Positions 26,330 to 35,351 of a stretch of 64,000 nucleotides of DNA are shown piece after piece; the first letter of the stretch is position 1, and each line of letters opens with the position of its first letter. The position numbers and the translations under genes are program-made. The notes beneath the pieces were generated by a model that did no database searches, was not told the DNA's origin, and saw only the letters and a list, made by a program, of their open reading frames with translations. The DNA is from Acidobacteriota bacterium (GTDB taxonomy: Bacteria; Acidobacteriota; Terriglobia; Terriglobales; SCQP01), in NCBI GenBank assembly GCA_004299485.1, contig SCQP01000014.1, forward strand, positions 186,001 to 250,000. Reading direction: 5' to 3'.

Positions 26330-28609
26330 TTAACGGGGGGCGGCGCGAAGAGCGGCCCGCGCCTGACCGGCTGCGGGCGGCGCGAGATCCAGCGACAGCG
26401 CCTCGCGGAGCTGGGCGGCGCCATCGTGACGCTGGCCGGCGGCGATTTGGGTCATGCCCAGATGAAAGTGGTAGATCGGCGTGCGGGGTGCGGCGGCGAC
26501 GCAGGCTGCGAGGATGGGAAGGGCGGTCTGATAGCTGCCGAGCTTGTAATAGACCCAGCCGAGGGTGTCTTGAACGGAGGGCTGGTGGGGAGCCGATTTG
26601 GCCGCGCGCTGCGCCCAGCTTAGAGCGTCATTGAGGTTTCGATTTTGCTGGGCTTCGACCCAGGCCAGATTGGCTTCGGCGAGGGCAAAATCGGGATGGG
26701 CCGTGAGAGCGCGGCGGTAATACGCCTGAGCCTGATCCCACTGGCGCTGCTGGAGGTAGAGATTGCCAATCAGCGTAAGTAGTGGAGCGAAATCCGGTTG
26801 CTGCTGGAGCGCCTGCTGATACCAATAGAGGGCGCGCTGCCAATTGCCCTGCTGCTGCCGTAACCGGCCCAGACCGAGCTCCGCCTGCAGGAAACCAGGC
26901 TGGAGGGTGAGTGCGCGGTGCAGGCTACGGACCGCGGCGGCATCCTGGTGCTGCGCGGTCGCGAGCGTGGCGGCAAGCCAAGGGCCGGCGGCGGCGCGCG
27001 GGTGGGCGGCGGCATAAGCCGCGATGGTGGCTCGCGCGACGGACCAATGCTGCTGGACGGCTTGCACGTGAACGATGTCGCCGGTAATCGCCGCAGAGCC
27101 GGGCTGCAACGTGAGAGCCTGTTGATATTGGCGCAAGGCCACGGACAATTGGCCTGCCGATTCTGCGGCCTGGGCCAGCAGGACGTGGTCAGCCGCACTG
27201 GAGGAGGAGGCGAGGCCGGCGGCGGTGAACTCTTGAACGGCCTGTTTGGGCGCACCGGCGCGCAAGGCGACTTCCCCCAGAAGGCGGTGGGCTTCGGCAT
27301 CGTTGACGGCGGACTGGCGGTAGAGATTGGCGAAATGGAGGGCAGAGCCGGTGTCGCCGGAGGCGAGCTCCATGCGGCACAACAGCTTGAGACAGGAGGG
27401 CTGATTCGGTTGCAACTGATTGGCGCGCTGTTCGTGCTGCAAACCATGAGCACGATCGCCGGTTTGCCACTCGGCCTGGCCCAAAGAGTAGAACACTGCG
27501 GCAGAACCGGGGTACTGCCGGGCAAGGGTTTGCAATACGGGAAGAGCTTTCGCGGTCTGACCGCGCACGATCTGAATGCGGGCCCCTGCGAGCAAAGCGG
27601 CCTCGTCGTCTGGCTGTTGGTGCAGGAGCTTCTGGCTGAGCGCCTGTGCTTGGCGCCACTGACCGGCGGCGAGATAGGTGTGCAGCATGGCCTGCTGCAG
27701 AGGGGCCGAGGCAGGGTTGGCGGCAAGCGCGGACTGGAAGGTAGCAAGGGCGGCAGACCCGTTGTCATGGGTGGCAAACCAGTTGCCGGCTGCGAGGGCG
27801 GCTTCGGGAGAATGAGGCTGGCGCTGCAACAATATGGCCAGATCGTGTTGTGCAGCGGCTGGGCGAGCGGGGTCGTAGTCGAGATCGGCCTGCTGCAGCC
27901 AAAGCGCGGCCGAGCCGGGGTTGGCTGCAAGGCCACGCTGTAGAGTAACGCGCGCGGCTTCCGCCTGGTGACTGGCCTGTTGCAGGCGCACGAGATCGAC
28001 CCAAGCCAGAGGCGCGTGCGGAGCGACGGCGATGGCGTGGCTGAGATCCGCGGCGGCTGCCTGGAGGTTGCCGGTACCGCGATCCGCGAGAGCGAGATTG
28101 ACCCAAGCGTTGGGGTCCTGCGGCTGAAGTGTGGTCACTTGCTGAAATTGCTTCCGCGCCGCCGCCGGATCGTGCTGGGCGGCAGCAGTGGTGGCGAAGA
28201 GCTGGTGCGCCGCGGCGCGTTCGGCGGTGCTGCTGCCGGCGGCGGTGAGCACGGTCCTGGCGGCTTTTTGCGCTTCCGTCCATTCCTGATTACGGACGTA
28301 AAGGCGTCCGAGATCGAGCCAGGCATCGAACTGCTGCGGATTGAGGTTGACAATTTCGCGCAGGGCGGCATAGGCGGTAGTCCAATGCTGCTGCTGGAGT
28401 TCAAGATTGGCGAGCGCGCGGTAAGCAGCGATAGATTGGGGTTGAAGCTGGAGGGCGCGGCGGATTTCAATCTCCGCGGATTTGAATTTGCCCTGCTGGC
28501 GGTAGGTCTGGCTCTCGGCGAGCAGAGCACGCGCCGCTTTCTGTGGATTGTGGTCGCAGCCGGCGAGCAAGAGGCAAACGGCAAGCAGCGCGAGAGAGGG
28601 GTGTTTCAT
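26330..28609 (-). CDS. TPR-repeat lipoprotein of the exosortase/PEP-CTERM system (PrsT-like)
   Basis: The 759-residue protein has a lipoprotein signal (LALLAVCLLLAGC) and then tetratricopeptide repeats almost to its end, e.g. ALLAESQTYRQQGKFKSAEI and FALAEANLAWVEAQQNRNLN. It matches the large TPR lipoproteins that accompany exosortase loci. It is very rich in Gln and Ala. Being the last gene of the long operon, right after epsI (12-base gap), it presumably helps export or assemble surface polysaccharide or PEP-CTERM proteins in the periplasm. Its molecular role is unknown. Confidence 0.85.
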   Translation of the reverse strand: MKHPSLALLAVCLLLAGCDHNPQKAARALLAESQTYRQQGKFKSAEIEIRRALQLQPQSIAAYRALANLELQQQHWTTAYAALREIVNLNPQQFDAWLDLGRLYVRNQEWTEAQKAARTVLTAAGSSTAERAAAHQLFATTAAAQHDPAAARKQFQQVTTLQPQDPNAWVNLALADRGTGNLQAAAADLSHAIAVAPHAPLAWVDLVRLQQASHQAEAARVTLQRGLAANPGSAALWLQQADLDYDPARPAAAQHDLAILLQRQPHSPEAALAAGNWFATHDNGSAALATFQSALAANPASAPLQQAMLHTYLAAGQWRQAQALSQKLLHQQPDDEAALLAGARIQIVRGQTAKALPVLQTLARQYPGSAAVFYSLGQAEWQTGDRAHGLQHEQRANQLQPNQPSCLKLLCRMELASGDTGSALHFANLYRQSAVNDAEAHRLLGEVALRAGAPKQAVQEFTAAGLASSSSAADHVLLAQAAESAGQLSVALRQYQQALTLQPGSAAITGDIVHVQAVQQHWSVARATIAAYAAAHPRAAAGPWLAATLATAQHQDAAAVRSLHRALTLQPGFLQAELGLGRLRQQQGNWQRALYWYQQALQQQPDFAPLLTLIGNLYLQQRQWDQAQAYYRRALTAHPDFALAEANLAWVEAQQNRNLNDALSWAQRAAKSAPHQPSVQDTLGWVYYKLGSYQTALPILAACVAAAPRTPIYHFHLGMTQIAAGQRHDGAAQLREALSLDLAPPAAGQARAALRAAPR

Positions 28610-28621
28610 AAACGCGTCTCC

Positions 28622-29263
28622 TTAATCGGGGATGAAGCCTTGCAGCCGAGGCATGACTTGGCGGATAAAGTCCGCGCCAACGGCGGCGGCCGAACGATTG
28701 TCCTGGATCGGGATGGCAACGCGCACCAGCGCGGCGTCGCTGCGGCCCTGGCGGAGGCCATCCCACACCTGATAGAACTTGCTCCAATATTCGCTGCGGA
28801 TCACCCGGCCCCGCTGCTGAAACCAATAGAGGATCAGCTCGCGCTGGCTGCCGCGCGCGACGAGATAACGATTGACACTGATGCGGCCACGCGGCAGAGT
28901 GAGCGTCAAGGCTCCGTTGGCAATGGGCTCCCAGCCAGAGCCGGGGAGACAATTTTTGGGCGAATGGATGTCGTCGCCGAAGGTCTGCTGCGGGTAATAG
29001 GCGATATAGAGGCCGGCCACCTGCTGACCGGGGCCAAAGTAGACGCGGTTGAGATAGTCATGTAAATCGAGGGCGGCGAGCGTCTTCCCGGACAGTGGCA
29101 GAGACGCGCCCTGCCAGGCGCCGACGCGCAGCGGGAACTGTTGCAGCGGACGGGAGGGGATGCGCGGCGCCTGACGCAGGATGACGTTCATGCTGAGAGC
29201 CGAGGCGAACAGAAGCGCGGCGAGAGCGCACAGGCGGCCGAACTGGTGATCGTGGTCAGACAT
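28622..29263 (-). CDS. epsI: EpsI domain protein (exosortase-associated)
   Basis: The ATG at 29263 is preceded by GGAGG five bases upstream and overlaps the exosortase stop by 8 bases. The 213-residue protein has one N-terminal membrane helix and the EpsI/DUF3485 signature HSPKNCLPGSGWEP, followed by NRYLVARGSQRELILYWFQQ. Family members are fused to or encoded beside exosortases and are linked to polysaccharide production. The invariant cysteine is present. Confidence 0.92.
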   Translation of the reverse strand: MSDHDHQFGRLCALAALLFASALSMNVILRQAPRIPSRPLQQFPLRVGAWQGASLPLSGKTLAALDLHDYLNRVYFGPGQQVAGLYIAYYPQQTFGDDIHSPKNCLPGSGWEPIANGALTLTLPRGRISVNRYLVARGSQRELILYWFQQRGRVIRSEYWSKFYQVWDGLRQGRSDAALVRVAIPIQDNRSAAAVGADFIRQVMPRLQGFIPD

Positions 29264-30140
29264 GAACCCTCCGAGGCTCCGGTCGGACGTGCAGGGCACG
29301 CTGCAGCAGCACCAGGCCGATGAGGGCTACAGCAAACACCTGCAGGCCGGTCAGCATGTGCCAAATGCCGTGGCTGGCGGCGTCGCCGAAACGAAAGGTG
29401 AGCAGGATGGTGAGCGCGATGCGGACGGCATTGCTGAGGACTGCGAGCGGAGGCATGGCGGCGATGAGCAGGGCACGGCGCCAGCGCGAGGGCTCGAGCA
29501 GGTAGCCATACGCGGTAGCGAGGGCGAGCAGGGCGAGCAACGAACGGATGCCGCTGCAGGCGGCGACCACATCGAGCATGGCAGCGGGCAGGATGATGAG
29601 ATTGCCTTCCCGCAGGATGGGCAGACCGGTCCAGGCGAGCAGGCCGACACCGGTGCGGGTGGCGATGTTTTTGAGCGGGATGGTGGCAAGGTTGTAAATC
29701 AGGGTGGGCCAGGGAATCATGAAGCCCAGGAACGCGAGCGGAAACGCCAGAGCCCGCAGCCAGCGCCAGCCGCGCAGGGTCACGATCAGCCCTGCCAGCA
29801 TGAGAAGGAACGAAGCACGCGTCAAGAGCAGCTCAGAACCCAACTTGCCGACGAGCAAAATCCCCAAGGCAGCGAAGACCAGCAGCAGGCCGGCAGCCCG
29901 TGGCTGCACGGCGAGGGCGCGCAAGCGGTGGCGCCGCTCGAAGACGAGCCATGCGCAGAAGGGCGGCACGAGAAAACCGTAGGCATAGTTGGGATCGGAC
30001 CACCATTGGGCGATCAAGCGGGCGAAAACGGGTGCATACAGCGCCAACAGCGAGGCGACCAAAAGACCGATGCCGAGCCAGTGGCGGGTGACGTTGTGCC
30101 GGGCCGCCACCGGGGCAGCAATCAGTACCGGCGAGCTCAT
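29256..30140 (-). CDS. exosortase (membrane transpeptidase for PEP-CTERM proteins)
   Basis: The 294-residue protein has about eight membrane helices and the three proposed catalytic residues: Cys195 in VVAACSGIRS, Arg240 in LSNAVRIALT and His261 in HGIWHMLTG. Exosortases cleave the C-terminal PEP motif of target proteins and transfer them to an envelope acceptor. The start codon overlaps the preceding stop by ATGA. Two likely substrates are encoded in this window at 55633 and 56640. I do not assign a subtype (XrtA or other). Confidence 0.95.
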   Translation of the reverse strand: MSSPVLIAAPVAARHNVTRHWLGIGLLVASLLALYAPVFARLIAQWWSDPNYAYGFLVPPFCAWLVFERRHRLRALAVQPRAAGLLLVFAALGILLVGKLGSELLLTRASFLLMLAGLIVTLRGWRWLRALAFPLAFLGFMIPWPTLIYNLATIPLKNIATRTGVGLLAWTGLPILREGNLIILPAAMLDVVAACSGIRSLLALLALATAYGYLLEPSRWRRALLIAAMPPLAVLSNAVRIALTILLTFRFGDAASHGIWHMLTGLQVFAVALIGLVLLQRALHVRPEPRRVHV

Positions 30141-32104
30141 ACGCTCATCCTCATGGCGCCTTGCGCGCCTGGCGGTGTGGCCGCACGGAGGACGAAACAG
30201 GTGTGCAGGCCGAAGTAACGCCAAGGGAAGCTGGCGCCGCGGCAGCGTTCGAGGTCAAATAACCAATCGTTAAGGCGCGCAGGGCCGCGGCCGGGGCCAA
30301 AGCGAGCATCGAGGCGTTCGCAGAAGGGCGGATGCAGGCGGATGGCGCGTTGTTCGATGATCTGGCCGTAGCGCGCAAACTGGGAACGCAGGCCGAATGC
30401 GAACTGCAGGTGATCGATGGGCTGGTGGGTCAGATAGCGACGGCACGCACGCGAGCCGGCATCGGCGAGCAGTTTGAGCGGCAGATAGAAGTTACTGTAG
30501 CTGGGAGTGGTCAGGACGACGGTCGCGCCGGGTGCGGCTACGCGGAAGATCTCTGCGAGCAAGGCCTGCTGGTGTGGGATGTGCTCCAGAACTTCGAGGC
30601 AGAGGATTACGTCGAAACAGGCGCGACGGAAAGGCAGGTGGCAGGCATCGGCCAGAACGGGTGTGCTGGCGGCAAGATTGCGGGGAAACTGGCGCAAGGC
30701 GCTCTCGGCCAGCTCCACGCCGACGTAGCGGGCGCCGGCGGCATCCAAAAGTGGCGCCAGCCAGCCGAAGCCGCAGCCAACCTCAAGCACCCGGCGGCCG
30801 GCGAGGTCGAGCCGCGGCAGCACGTGGCGCTCAACGGCGCGGTACCACATTTTGGTGAAGCGGCTGCCTGGCGCAGCGGGCTGGGCTTGGGGCTGCCAGC
30901 GCGGCTGCTGATAAGCAGTCTCGTAATAGTTGCGGACAACGGTAGATACGCCAGGGGTTGCTGAACGGACCAGGGCGGCATCGAGACGTGCGGCAGCCGG
31001 TCCCGGGGCAAATGCACGCTCGACCCACGCATGCGCAGTTGCGGCGCGAGCCCGCGCCTCTTCGCGATGCCGCAGGGCGTAGTCCATCGCGGCGGCCAAG
31101 GCTTCAGAGCCGGGGGCGGCAGCGGGGGCGGCGAGCAGGGGCAGCAGGCGCGGCTCACCAGCCAGAGCCACCTGGGTTGCGACCACTGGCACAGCCGCGA
31201 GCATGGCTTCGAGAACCGAGAGGGGCACCCCCTCCCAGCGCGAGGAGCAGACGAATAGATCGAGGGCGGCGAGGACGTTGGCACGATCGGAGGCAAAGCC
31301 GGCCAGCGCCACGCGCGATTCCAAAGAAAGCCGCGGGATGGCGGCAGCCAATTGCGGACGCTCCGCGCCTTCGCCGAAGATGACCAGGCGGGCGCGGGGA
31401 TGGCTGGGCAAAACGCGGGCGGCGGCTGCGATCAGCGCGTCATAGCCCTTTTGAACGTCAAGGCGGCCGAGCGTGCCAAGCAAGAGCCCGCCCTCGGGCA
31501 GCCATTGGCGGCGTATAGCTTCGGCGCGACAGGAAAGTGCCGGTGGCAACTCGATACCGTCCGGACAACGAACGATGCTGCCGTGCACGCCCAGGCGGCG
31601 CAACTGTTCTTCCTGGCCCGCGTGCAGGGGCAGAAATAACGTCGCAAATTTCGCCAGCCAGCGCTCGTAGGCACCCTCATGGAGCGGATTGCGAATGTGA
31701 GCAGCGACCGGCACGCCGGCCCAGCGGGCCGCCAGCAGCGTGGGGGCTTGATAGGTGAAGGTGTTGTTGCAGTGGATGAGATCGCATCCGGAAGCTCGAA
31801 CCATATGTGCGAGGCGGCGGGCAAGCGGCAGATGGGCGCCGAGTTTCATCCACGGCTCAAGGCCGCGCAGACATGTTGGCCGGCGAAGGGGGCTTGGCGC
31901 GTGCGGTTGCGGAGCACGCGGCTCCAGCACGTGCAGGCAGCGCACCAGCAGCCGCAGGCGCTCCATGCCTTCGACCGGATAGTAAAGCAGCAGGTCATGA
32001 CGGCAGCGGGCGCGATCGCAATACTTCAAGTACAGCTCCAGGGCGCGCAGCGAACCGCCGTAGTCGCCGCCGACTTCGACATGTAGAACCAAAGGCGGTT
32101 TCAT
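30137..32104 (-). CDS. fused glycosyltransferase (GT4) - SAM methyltransferase
   Basis: The ATG at 32104 overlaps the flippase stop (ATGA). The open frame continues upstream but only as a shadow of the flippase. The 655-residue product has a GT4 domain in residues 1-380, with acceptor-side start LVLHVEVGGDYGGSLRALEL, GTLGRLDVQKGYDALI at 210-225 and the donor-site SSRWEGVPLSVLEAMLAAVP near 287-306. A linker leads to a class I methyltransferase at about 390-655 with SAM motif VLEVGCGFGWLAPLL at 439-453 and the later DVILCLEVLEHIPH. It probably adds and methylates a sugar in the polysaccharide, possibly capping the chain. Its stop overlaps the exosortase start. Confidence 0.88.
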   Translation of the reverse strand: MKPPLVLHVEVGGDYGGSLRALELYLKYCDRARCRHDLLLYYPVEGMERLRLLVRCLHVLEPRAPQPHAPSPLRRPTCLRGLEPWMKLGAHLPLARRLAHMVRASGCDLIHCNNTFTYQAPTLLAARWAGVPVAAHIRNPLHEGAYERWLAKFATLFLPLHAGQEEQLRRLGVHGSIVRCPDGIELPPALSCRAEAIRRQWLPEGGLLLGTLGRLDVQKGYDALIAAAARVLPSHPRARLVIFGEGAERPQLAAAIPRLSLESRVALAGFASDRANVLAALDLFVCSSRWEGVPLSVLEAMLAAVPVVATQVALAGEPRLLPLLAAPAAAPGSEALAAAMDYALRHREEARARAATAHAWVERAFAPGPAAARLDAALVRSATPGVSTVVRNYYETAYQQPRWQPQAQPAAPGSRFTKMWYRAVERHVLPRLDLAGRRVLEVGCGFGWLAPLLDAAGARYVGVELAESALRQFPRNLAASTPVLADACHLPFRRACFDVILCLEVLEHIPHQQALLAEIFRVAAPGATVVLTTPSYSNFYLPLKLLADAGSRACRRYLTHQPIDHLQFAFGLRSQFARYGQIIEQRAIRLHPPFCERLDARFGPGRGPARLNDWLFDLERCRGASFPWRYFGLHTCFVLRAATPPGAQGAMRMSV

Positions 32105-33645
32105 AACCCTCCTGCGGCGGCCATGCCGGGCAGAAAGATGCGGAGATGGGAGCCGAGTTCGGAGCGCGAGTAGCCGGCGGCCATGAGGAAGACGGCCATG
32201 ACCAGCGTCCAGGCGCCGAGGCCCGCAGCGAACGACTGCGGCTGACCCCAGGACGCGACCACTACCAACAAGGCCAGTGCCGCCAGGAAGGCGGGATAGA
32301 GCCGGCGCCAGCGCAAAGGAAACGGCGCCAAGCGGCGGAGGTAAAAGAGGTTCAGCGCTTGATAGGGCAGTTCGGCGCCGCCCCATGCCAGAACGGCTCC
32401 TGTGAGTCCCCAGGCCTGCCAGAGAGGCCAGAAGAGAGCGACAAAGGCGGCTATGCGGACAACTTTGGCCACCACCTCCGCGCGTGGATGGCCCAGCGCC
32501 GATAACGCGCTGCCCAACAGATAGTTGAGACCGGCAATCGCCGCGCAAGGGCCGAGCCAGCGCAAGGCTGACTGCAGGCCGGCGTAGGCGGGGCCGTAAA
32601 CCGCGAGTAGCGGGACGGCCCAGCAGGTGAGGGCGGCATTGAGCGCGAGAATGAGTAGGAGGAGCAGACGGCTGGAGTGAACAAAAAGATCTCCCGTGAG
32701 CGCCGCATCGCCACGCGCGACACCATGGCTGAGTGCGGCCATGAAGGCATCGAGCAGCAGCTTCAGCGCAGCCGCCGCGAGGGTGGCCAAGCCCATGACG
32801 GCGACGTAGGCGCCGAGACGGCGCAGGCCTCCGGCATGCAGGACGAACAGCATGTCCAGTTGAGTCGCGAAAAAGCCCAACATGCTGGAGCCTTGTAGGC
32901 CCAAGGTGTAATTCCAGAAGCCGCGCGGCAGAAAGTACCGAGTACGCGTCTGCGGCCGCGGAGCGGCAACCCCACGCCAGCGCACCCAGGCGAGAGCACA
33001 GCCGGCAGCCATCAAGGCGAAATAGATGCCCCAGATAAGGGCGGCTGCGTGGAAAGCAAACCAGCTCCGCGCCGTGAGAAACAGAACCAAGACGCCGGCA
33101 AAGGTGCCCACGGTAACGCCACGATACAGCCCCTGCGCCCAAGCAAGGTCGAGCGAGCCCTTGAGCGCGGCGAGGAGTAAAGAAAACAGAATGGGTACGG
33201 GCGCCAGCGCCATGATGCAAATGATGAAGCCGGAACCGGCATCGGCGCCCAGCAGCCAGTGGAGTGCCTCCGGATAGGCAAGCGCCAGCAGCAGCCAAGG
33301 CAGCCAGGCAGCAACCACGATCGCGCCATAGGAACGCAAAAACGCACCGCGGCGGCCGGCCGCGACCAGGGGCAAATAGCGGATGGCCACCGCGTTGCCA
33401 CCCAGGAACAGAAAGCCCGCGACAAATGCGATGTAGACGAGCAACAGGCCATACCAGGCGAGGCAGGCGGGGCCGAGGCGTGCGAGCAATACGCGCGTGG
33501 CGTAGCTGAAGGGCACGCCGGCAATAGCCAGCCATAAGGTCCAGCGCATACCGGTGAGAATGGGACGGCGCAGGTCATCGGGGATCGTTTCCCAACCGGT
33601 AGCAATTGGCAAGCGCGGAGCGGGAATGGCGAGGGCGGATTTCAT
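32101..33645 (-). CDS. polysaccharide flippase-like membrane protein
   Basis: The 514-residue product has about 12-14 hydrophobic segments and the layout of the MATE/Wzx-like polysaccharide translocase superfamily, starting after a 35-residue cytoplasmic leader at MRWTLWLAIAGVPFSYATRV. It lacks sequence motifs that define a substrate. In this operon it is the natural candidate to flip lipid-linked repeat units across the inner membrane. It overlaps both neighbours by 4 bases. Confidence 0.82.
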   Translation of the reverse strand: MKSALAIPAPRLPIATGWETIPDDLRRPILTGMRWTLWLAIAGVPFSYATRVLLARLGPACLAWYGLLLVYIAFVAGFLFLGGNAVAIRYLPLVAAGRRGAFLRSYGAIVVAAWLPWLLLALAYPEALHWLLGADAGSGFIICIMALAPVPILFSLLLAALKGSLDLAWAQGLYRGVTVGTFAGVLVLFLTARSWFAFHAAALIWGIYFALMAAGCALAWVRWRGVAAPRPQTRTRYFLPRGFWNYTLGLQGSSMLGFFATQLDMLFVLHAGGLRRLGAYVAVMGLATLAAAALKLLLDAFMAALSHGVARGDAALTGDLFVHSSRLLLLLILALNAALTCWAVPLLAVYGPAYAGLQSALRWLGPCAAIAGLNYLLGSALSALGHPRAEVVAKVVRIAAFVALFWPLWQAWGLTGAVLAWGGAELPYQALNLFYLRRLAPFPLRWRRLYPAFLAALALLVVVASWGQPQSFAAGLGAWTLVMAVFLMAAGYSRSELGSHLRIFLPGMAAAGGL

Positions 33646-35351
33646 GCGCTCTGCCGCTTTTGACCGAGCTCAGCACGTAGTTGCCGGTAAATCTTGTTGT
33701 TGCAAGCGGCGATGGAGGAAAGACTATCGCCGTAGTCTCGCGCTTCACCGCCGGTAGGAAAACCCCAAGCATCGCGGCCATGGCGGCGGACAGCTTCGAT
33801 GCCATCGTAAGCGTTATCGCGGAAGCTGACCAAACCCCAATTCATCTTCTCGGCCCAGGAATCGGCAAAAGCCCAGAACTTGGTGCCGATGATGGGGCAG
33901 CAGCCCGCGACGGAGCGCGTGAATTCGGCCGCCATGGTGGAGGCATACGCCGCACCGCGTAATGACTGGGTAGCATAGAGGGGCGCGCCGGCGCCAGGAT
34001 CAGGAAAGGCGTAGAGATCGGAGTCCGAGTTGGCTATCATGCCGGTCCAGGTCACCAGAGGAACATCGCCACAGGCGGCAACGGTGCGGCGGAGAATGTC
34101 TTCGCTGGCAGCGTTCGCCTGGAGCACGTCCAAAGCAGCGCCGGCCGCGCGCAGGATGGGTGGGCGCGTGAGGCCGTTCCAGCCATTCAAAGTGGCCGGA
34201 CCGAACACCAGGAAGCCGGGAAAGGCGCGATGGAGCGCCGTGGTCGTGGCGCGGAAGTAGGTCTGGGCGTACTCGAACAGCATGGCATCGAGATCCTCGC
34301 GAACGGCGGCGCGCGCCCCGAGCATGTGGGTGCCGTCGCGGCCGAGCCAGGAGCTGCGTCCGCTTTCATCCATCAAGCCATGGCCGTGCGGCCAACCGCC
34401 ATCCGAGTCGAAACTGGTGTAGCGCGCACCCCAGGCCTCGTTCAGGCGTGTCACGGTGCCGTAGCGATGCCGCAAGGTATCGCGCAAAGCGAATTTGGAA
34501 TGCAGACGGATGTCGTGATAGTGCATGCCCAGTGCGAGGTTGTGGGTCTGGGCAAAGTTGGTGATGAGCACCATCCAGCCGAGATGGGGATGCAAGCGTG
34601 CGACGGCGGGAACCGGGCCGGGGCCAAAGCCGAACAGATCATCGGCGTCGTCGGTGGTGATACCAACCAGAAATGGCGAACGGCCGAGGTGGTAAGCGAG
34701 AGCAGCGGCTTCGGCGGCGGCATAGGCAGCAAAATTGGGATCATAGACGTCCGGCGCGGTACTGCCACGCCAGCCGCGATAGACGGCCGGATCGGTTCCG
34801 GCGACGATGTCTTTGACCGGACCGGGACCGAAATTCCAGCGGTTGGTCAGGCTAAAGGCCGATGGGCGGATCATGGCCATGAAAGGCAGGCGTTCGGCGT
34901 TGGCAGGCCGATCGTAGAGTGGCACCGGCAGCGCATATTCGCTTGTATACTCGCCCAAACAATTGAAGCCCCAGCGGCGCAGGCGGTGCACGGCCTGGCG
35001 CGCCCAGATGACGTCGCTGCCGTATTTGGCAAGGCTGAGTTCGCGCTGAGAAAAACGCCCTTGAAAACGTGTGGTCGCCAGATCGACATTGAACACGCCC
35101 AGCATCCAATAAGGGTTGCCGACGGGGGTGAGCAGCAGCCAGCGGCGATTGAGTTTTTGCGTGCGGAACCGGGCCGAACCGGCAGAGCGATGGTGATAGC
35201 CGCCGTTTACAATGATGCCGCCGTAGTGATCGAGGCGAGGTTCCGGTACAAGCATGTTCATGGGAAAGTGTCTCCAGCCCAGTCCGGCCCAGGCCGAACC
35301 GGCCAACCCAAGAAGCAGGATCTGGCGGCGCGTGAATTCATCGGGCGGCAT
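33642..35351 (-). CDS. Tat-exported glycoside hydrolase-like protein
   Basis: The ATG at 35351 gives MPPDEFTRRQILLLGLAGSA, a twin-arginine type signal; a TTG 30 bases upstream is the alternative. The remaining protein (569 residues in total) shows GNPYWMLGVFNVD, AKYGSDVIWARQAVHRLRRW and GFNCLGEY, which resemble the TIM-barrel start of agarase-like glycoside hydrolases. In that family a 'DNE' glutamate would be expected where this protein has TTDDADDLFGFGP, so the catalytic acid may be shifted or lost. It could trim or release the polysaccharide made by this operon. The family assignment is tentative. Confidence 0.55.
   Translation of the reverse strand: MPPDEFTRRQILLLGLAGSAWAGLGWRHFPMNMLVPEPRLDHYGGIIVNGGYHHRSAGSARFRTQKLNRRWLLLTPVGNPYWMLGVFNVDLATTRFQGRFSQRELSLAKYGSDVIWARQAVHRLRRWGFNCLGEYTSEYALPVPLYDRPANAERLPFMAMIRPSAFSLTNRWNFGPGPVKDIVAGTDPAVYRGWRGSTAPDVYDPNFAAYAAAEAAALAYHLGRSPFLVGITTDDADDLFGFGPGPVPAVARLHPHLGWMVLITNFAQTHNLALGMHYHDIRLHSKFALRDTLRHRYGTVTRLNEAWGARYTSFDSDGGWPHGHGLMDESGRSSWLGRDGTHMLGARAAVREDLDAMLFEYAQTYFRATTTALHRAFPGFLVFGPATLNGWNGLTRPPILRAAGAALDVLQANAASEDILRRTVAACGDVPLVTWTGMIANSDSDLYAFPDPGAGAPLYATQSLRGAAYASTMAAEFTRSVAGCCPIIGTKFWAFADSWAEKMNWGLVSFRDNAYDGIEAVRRHGRDAWGFPTGGEARDYGDSLSSIAACNNKIYRQLRAELGQKRQSA

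Noticed and set aside
32105-33535. N-terminal extension of the glycosyltransferase-methyltransferase frame
   Set aside because: It coincides with the flippase gene in another frame; the ATG at 32104 overlaps the flippase stop in the ATGA pattern used all over the operon.
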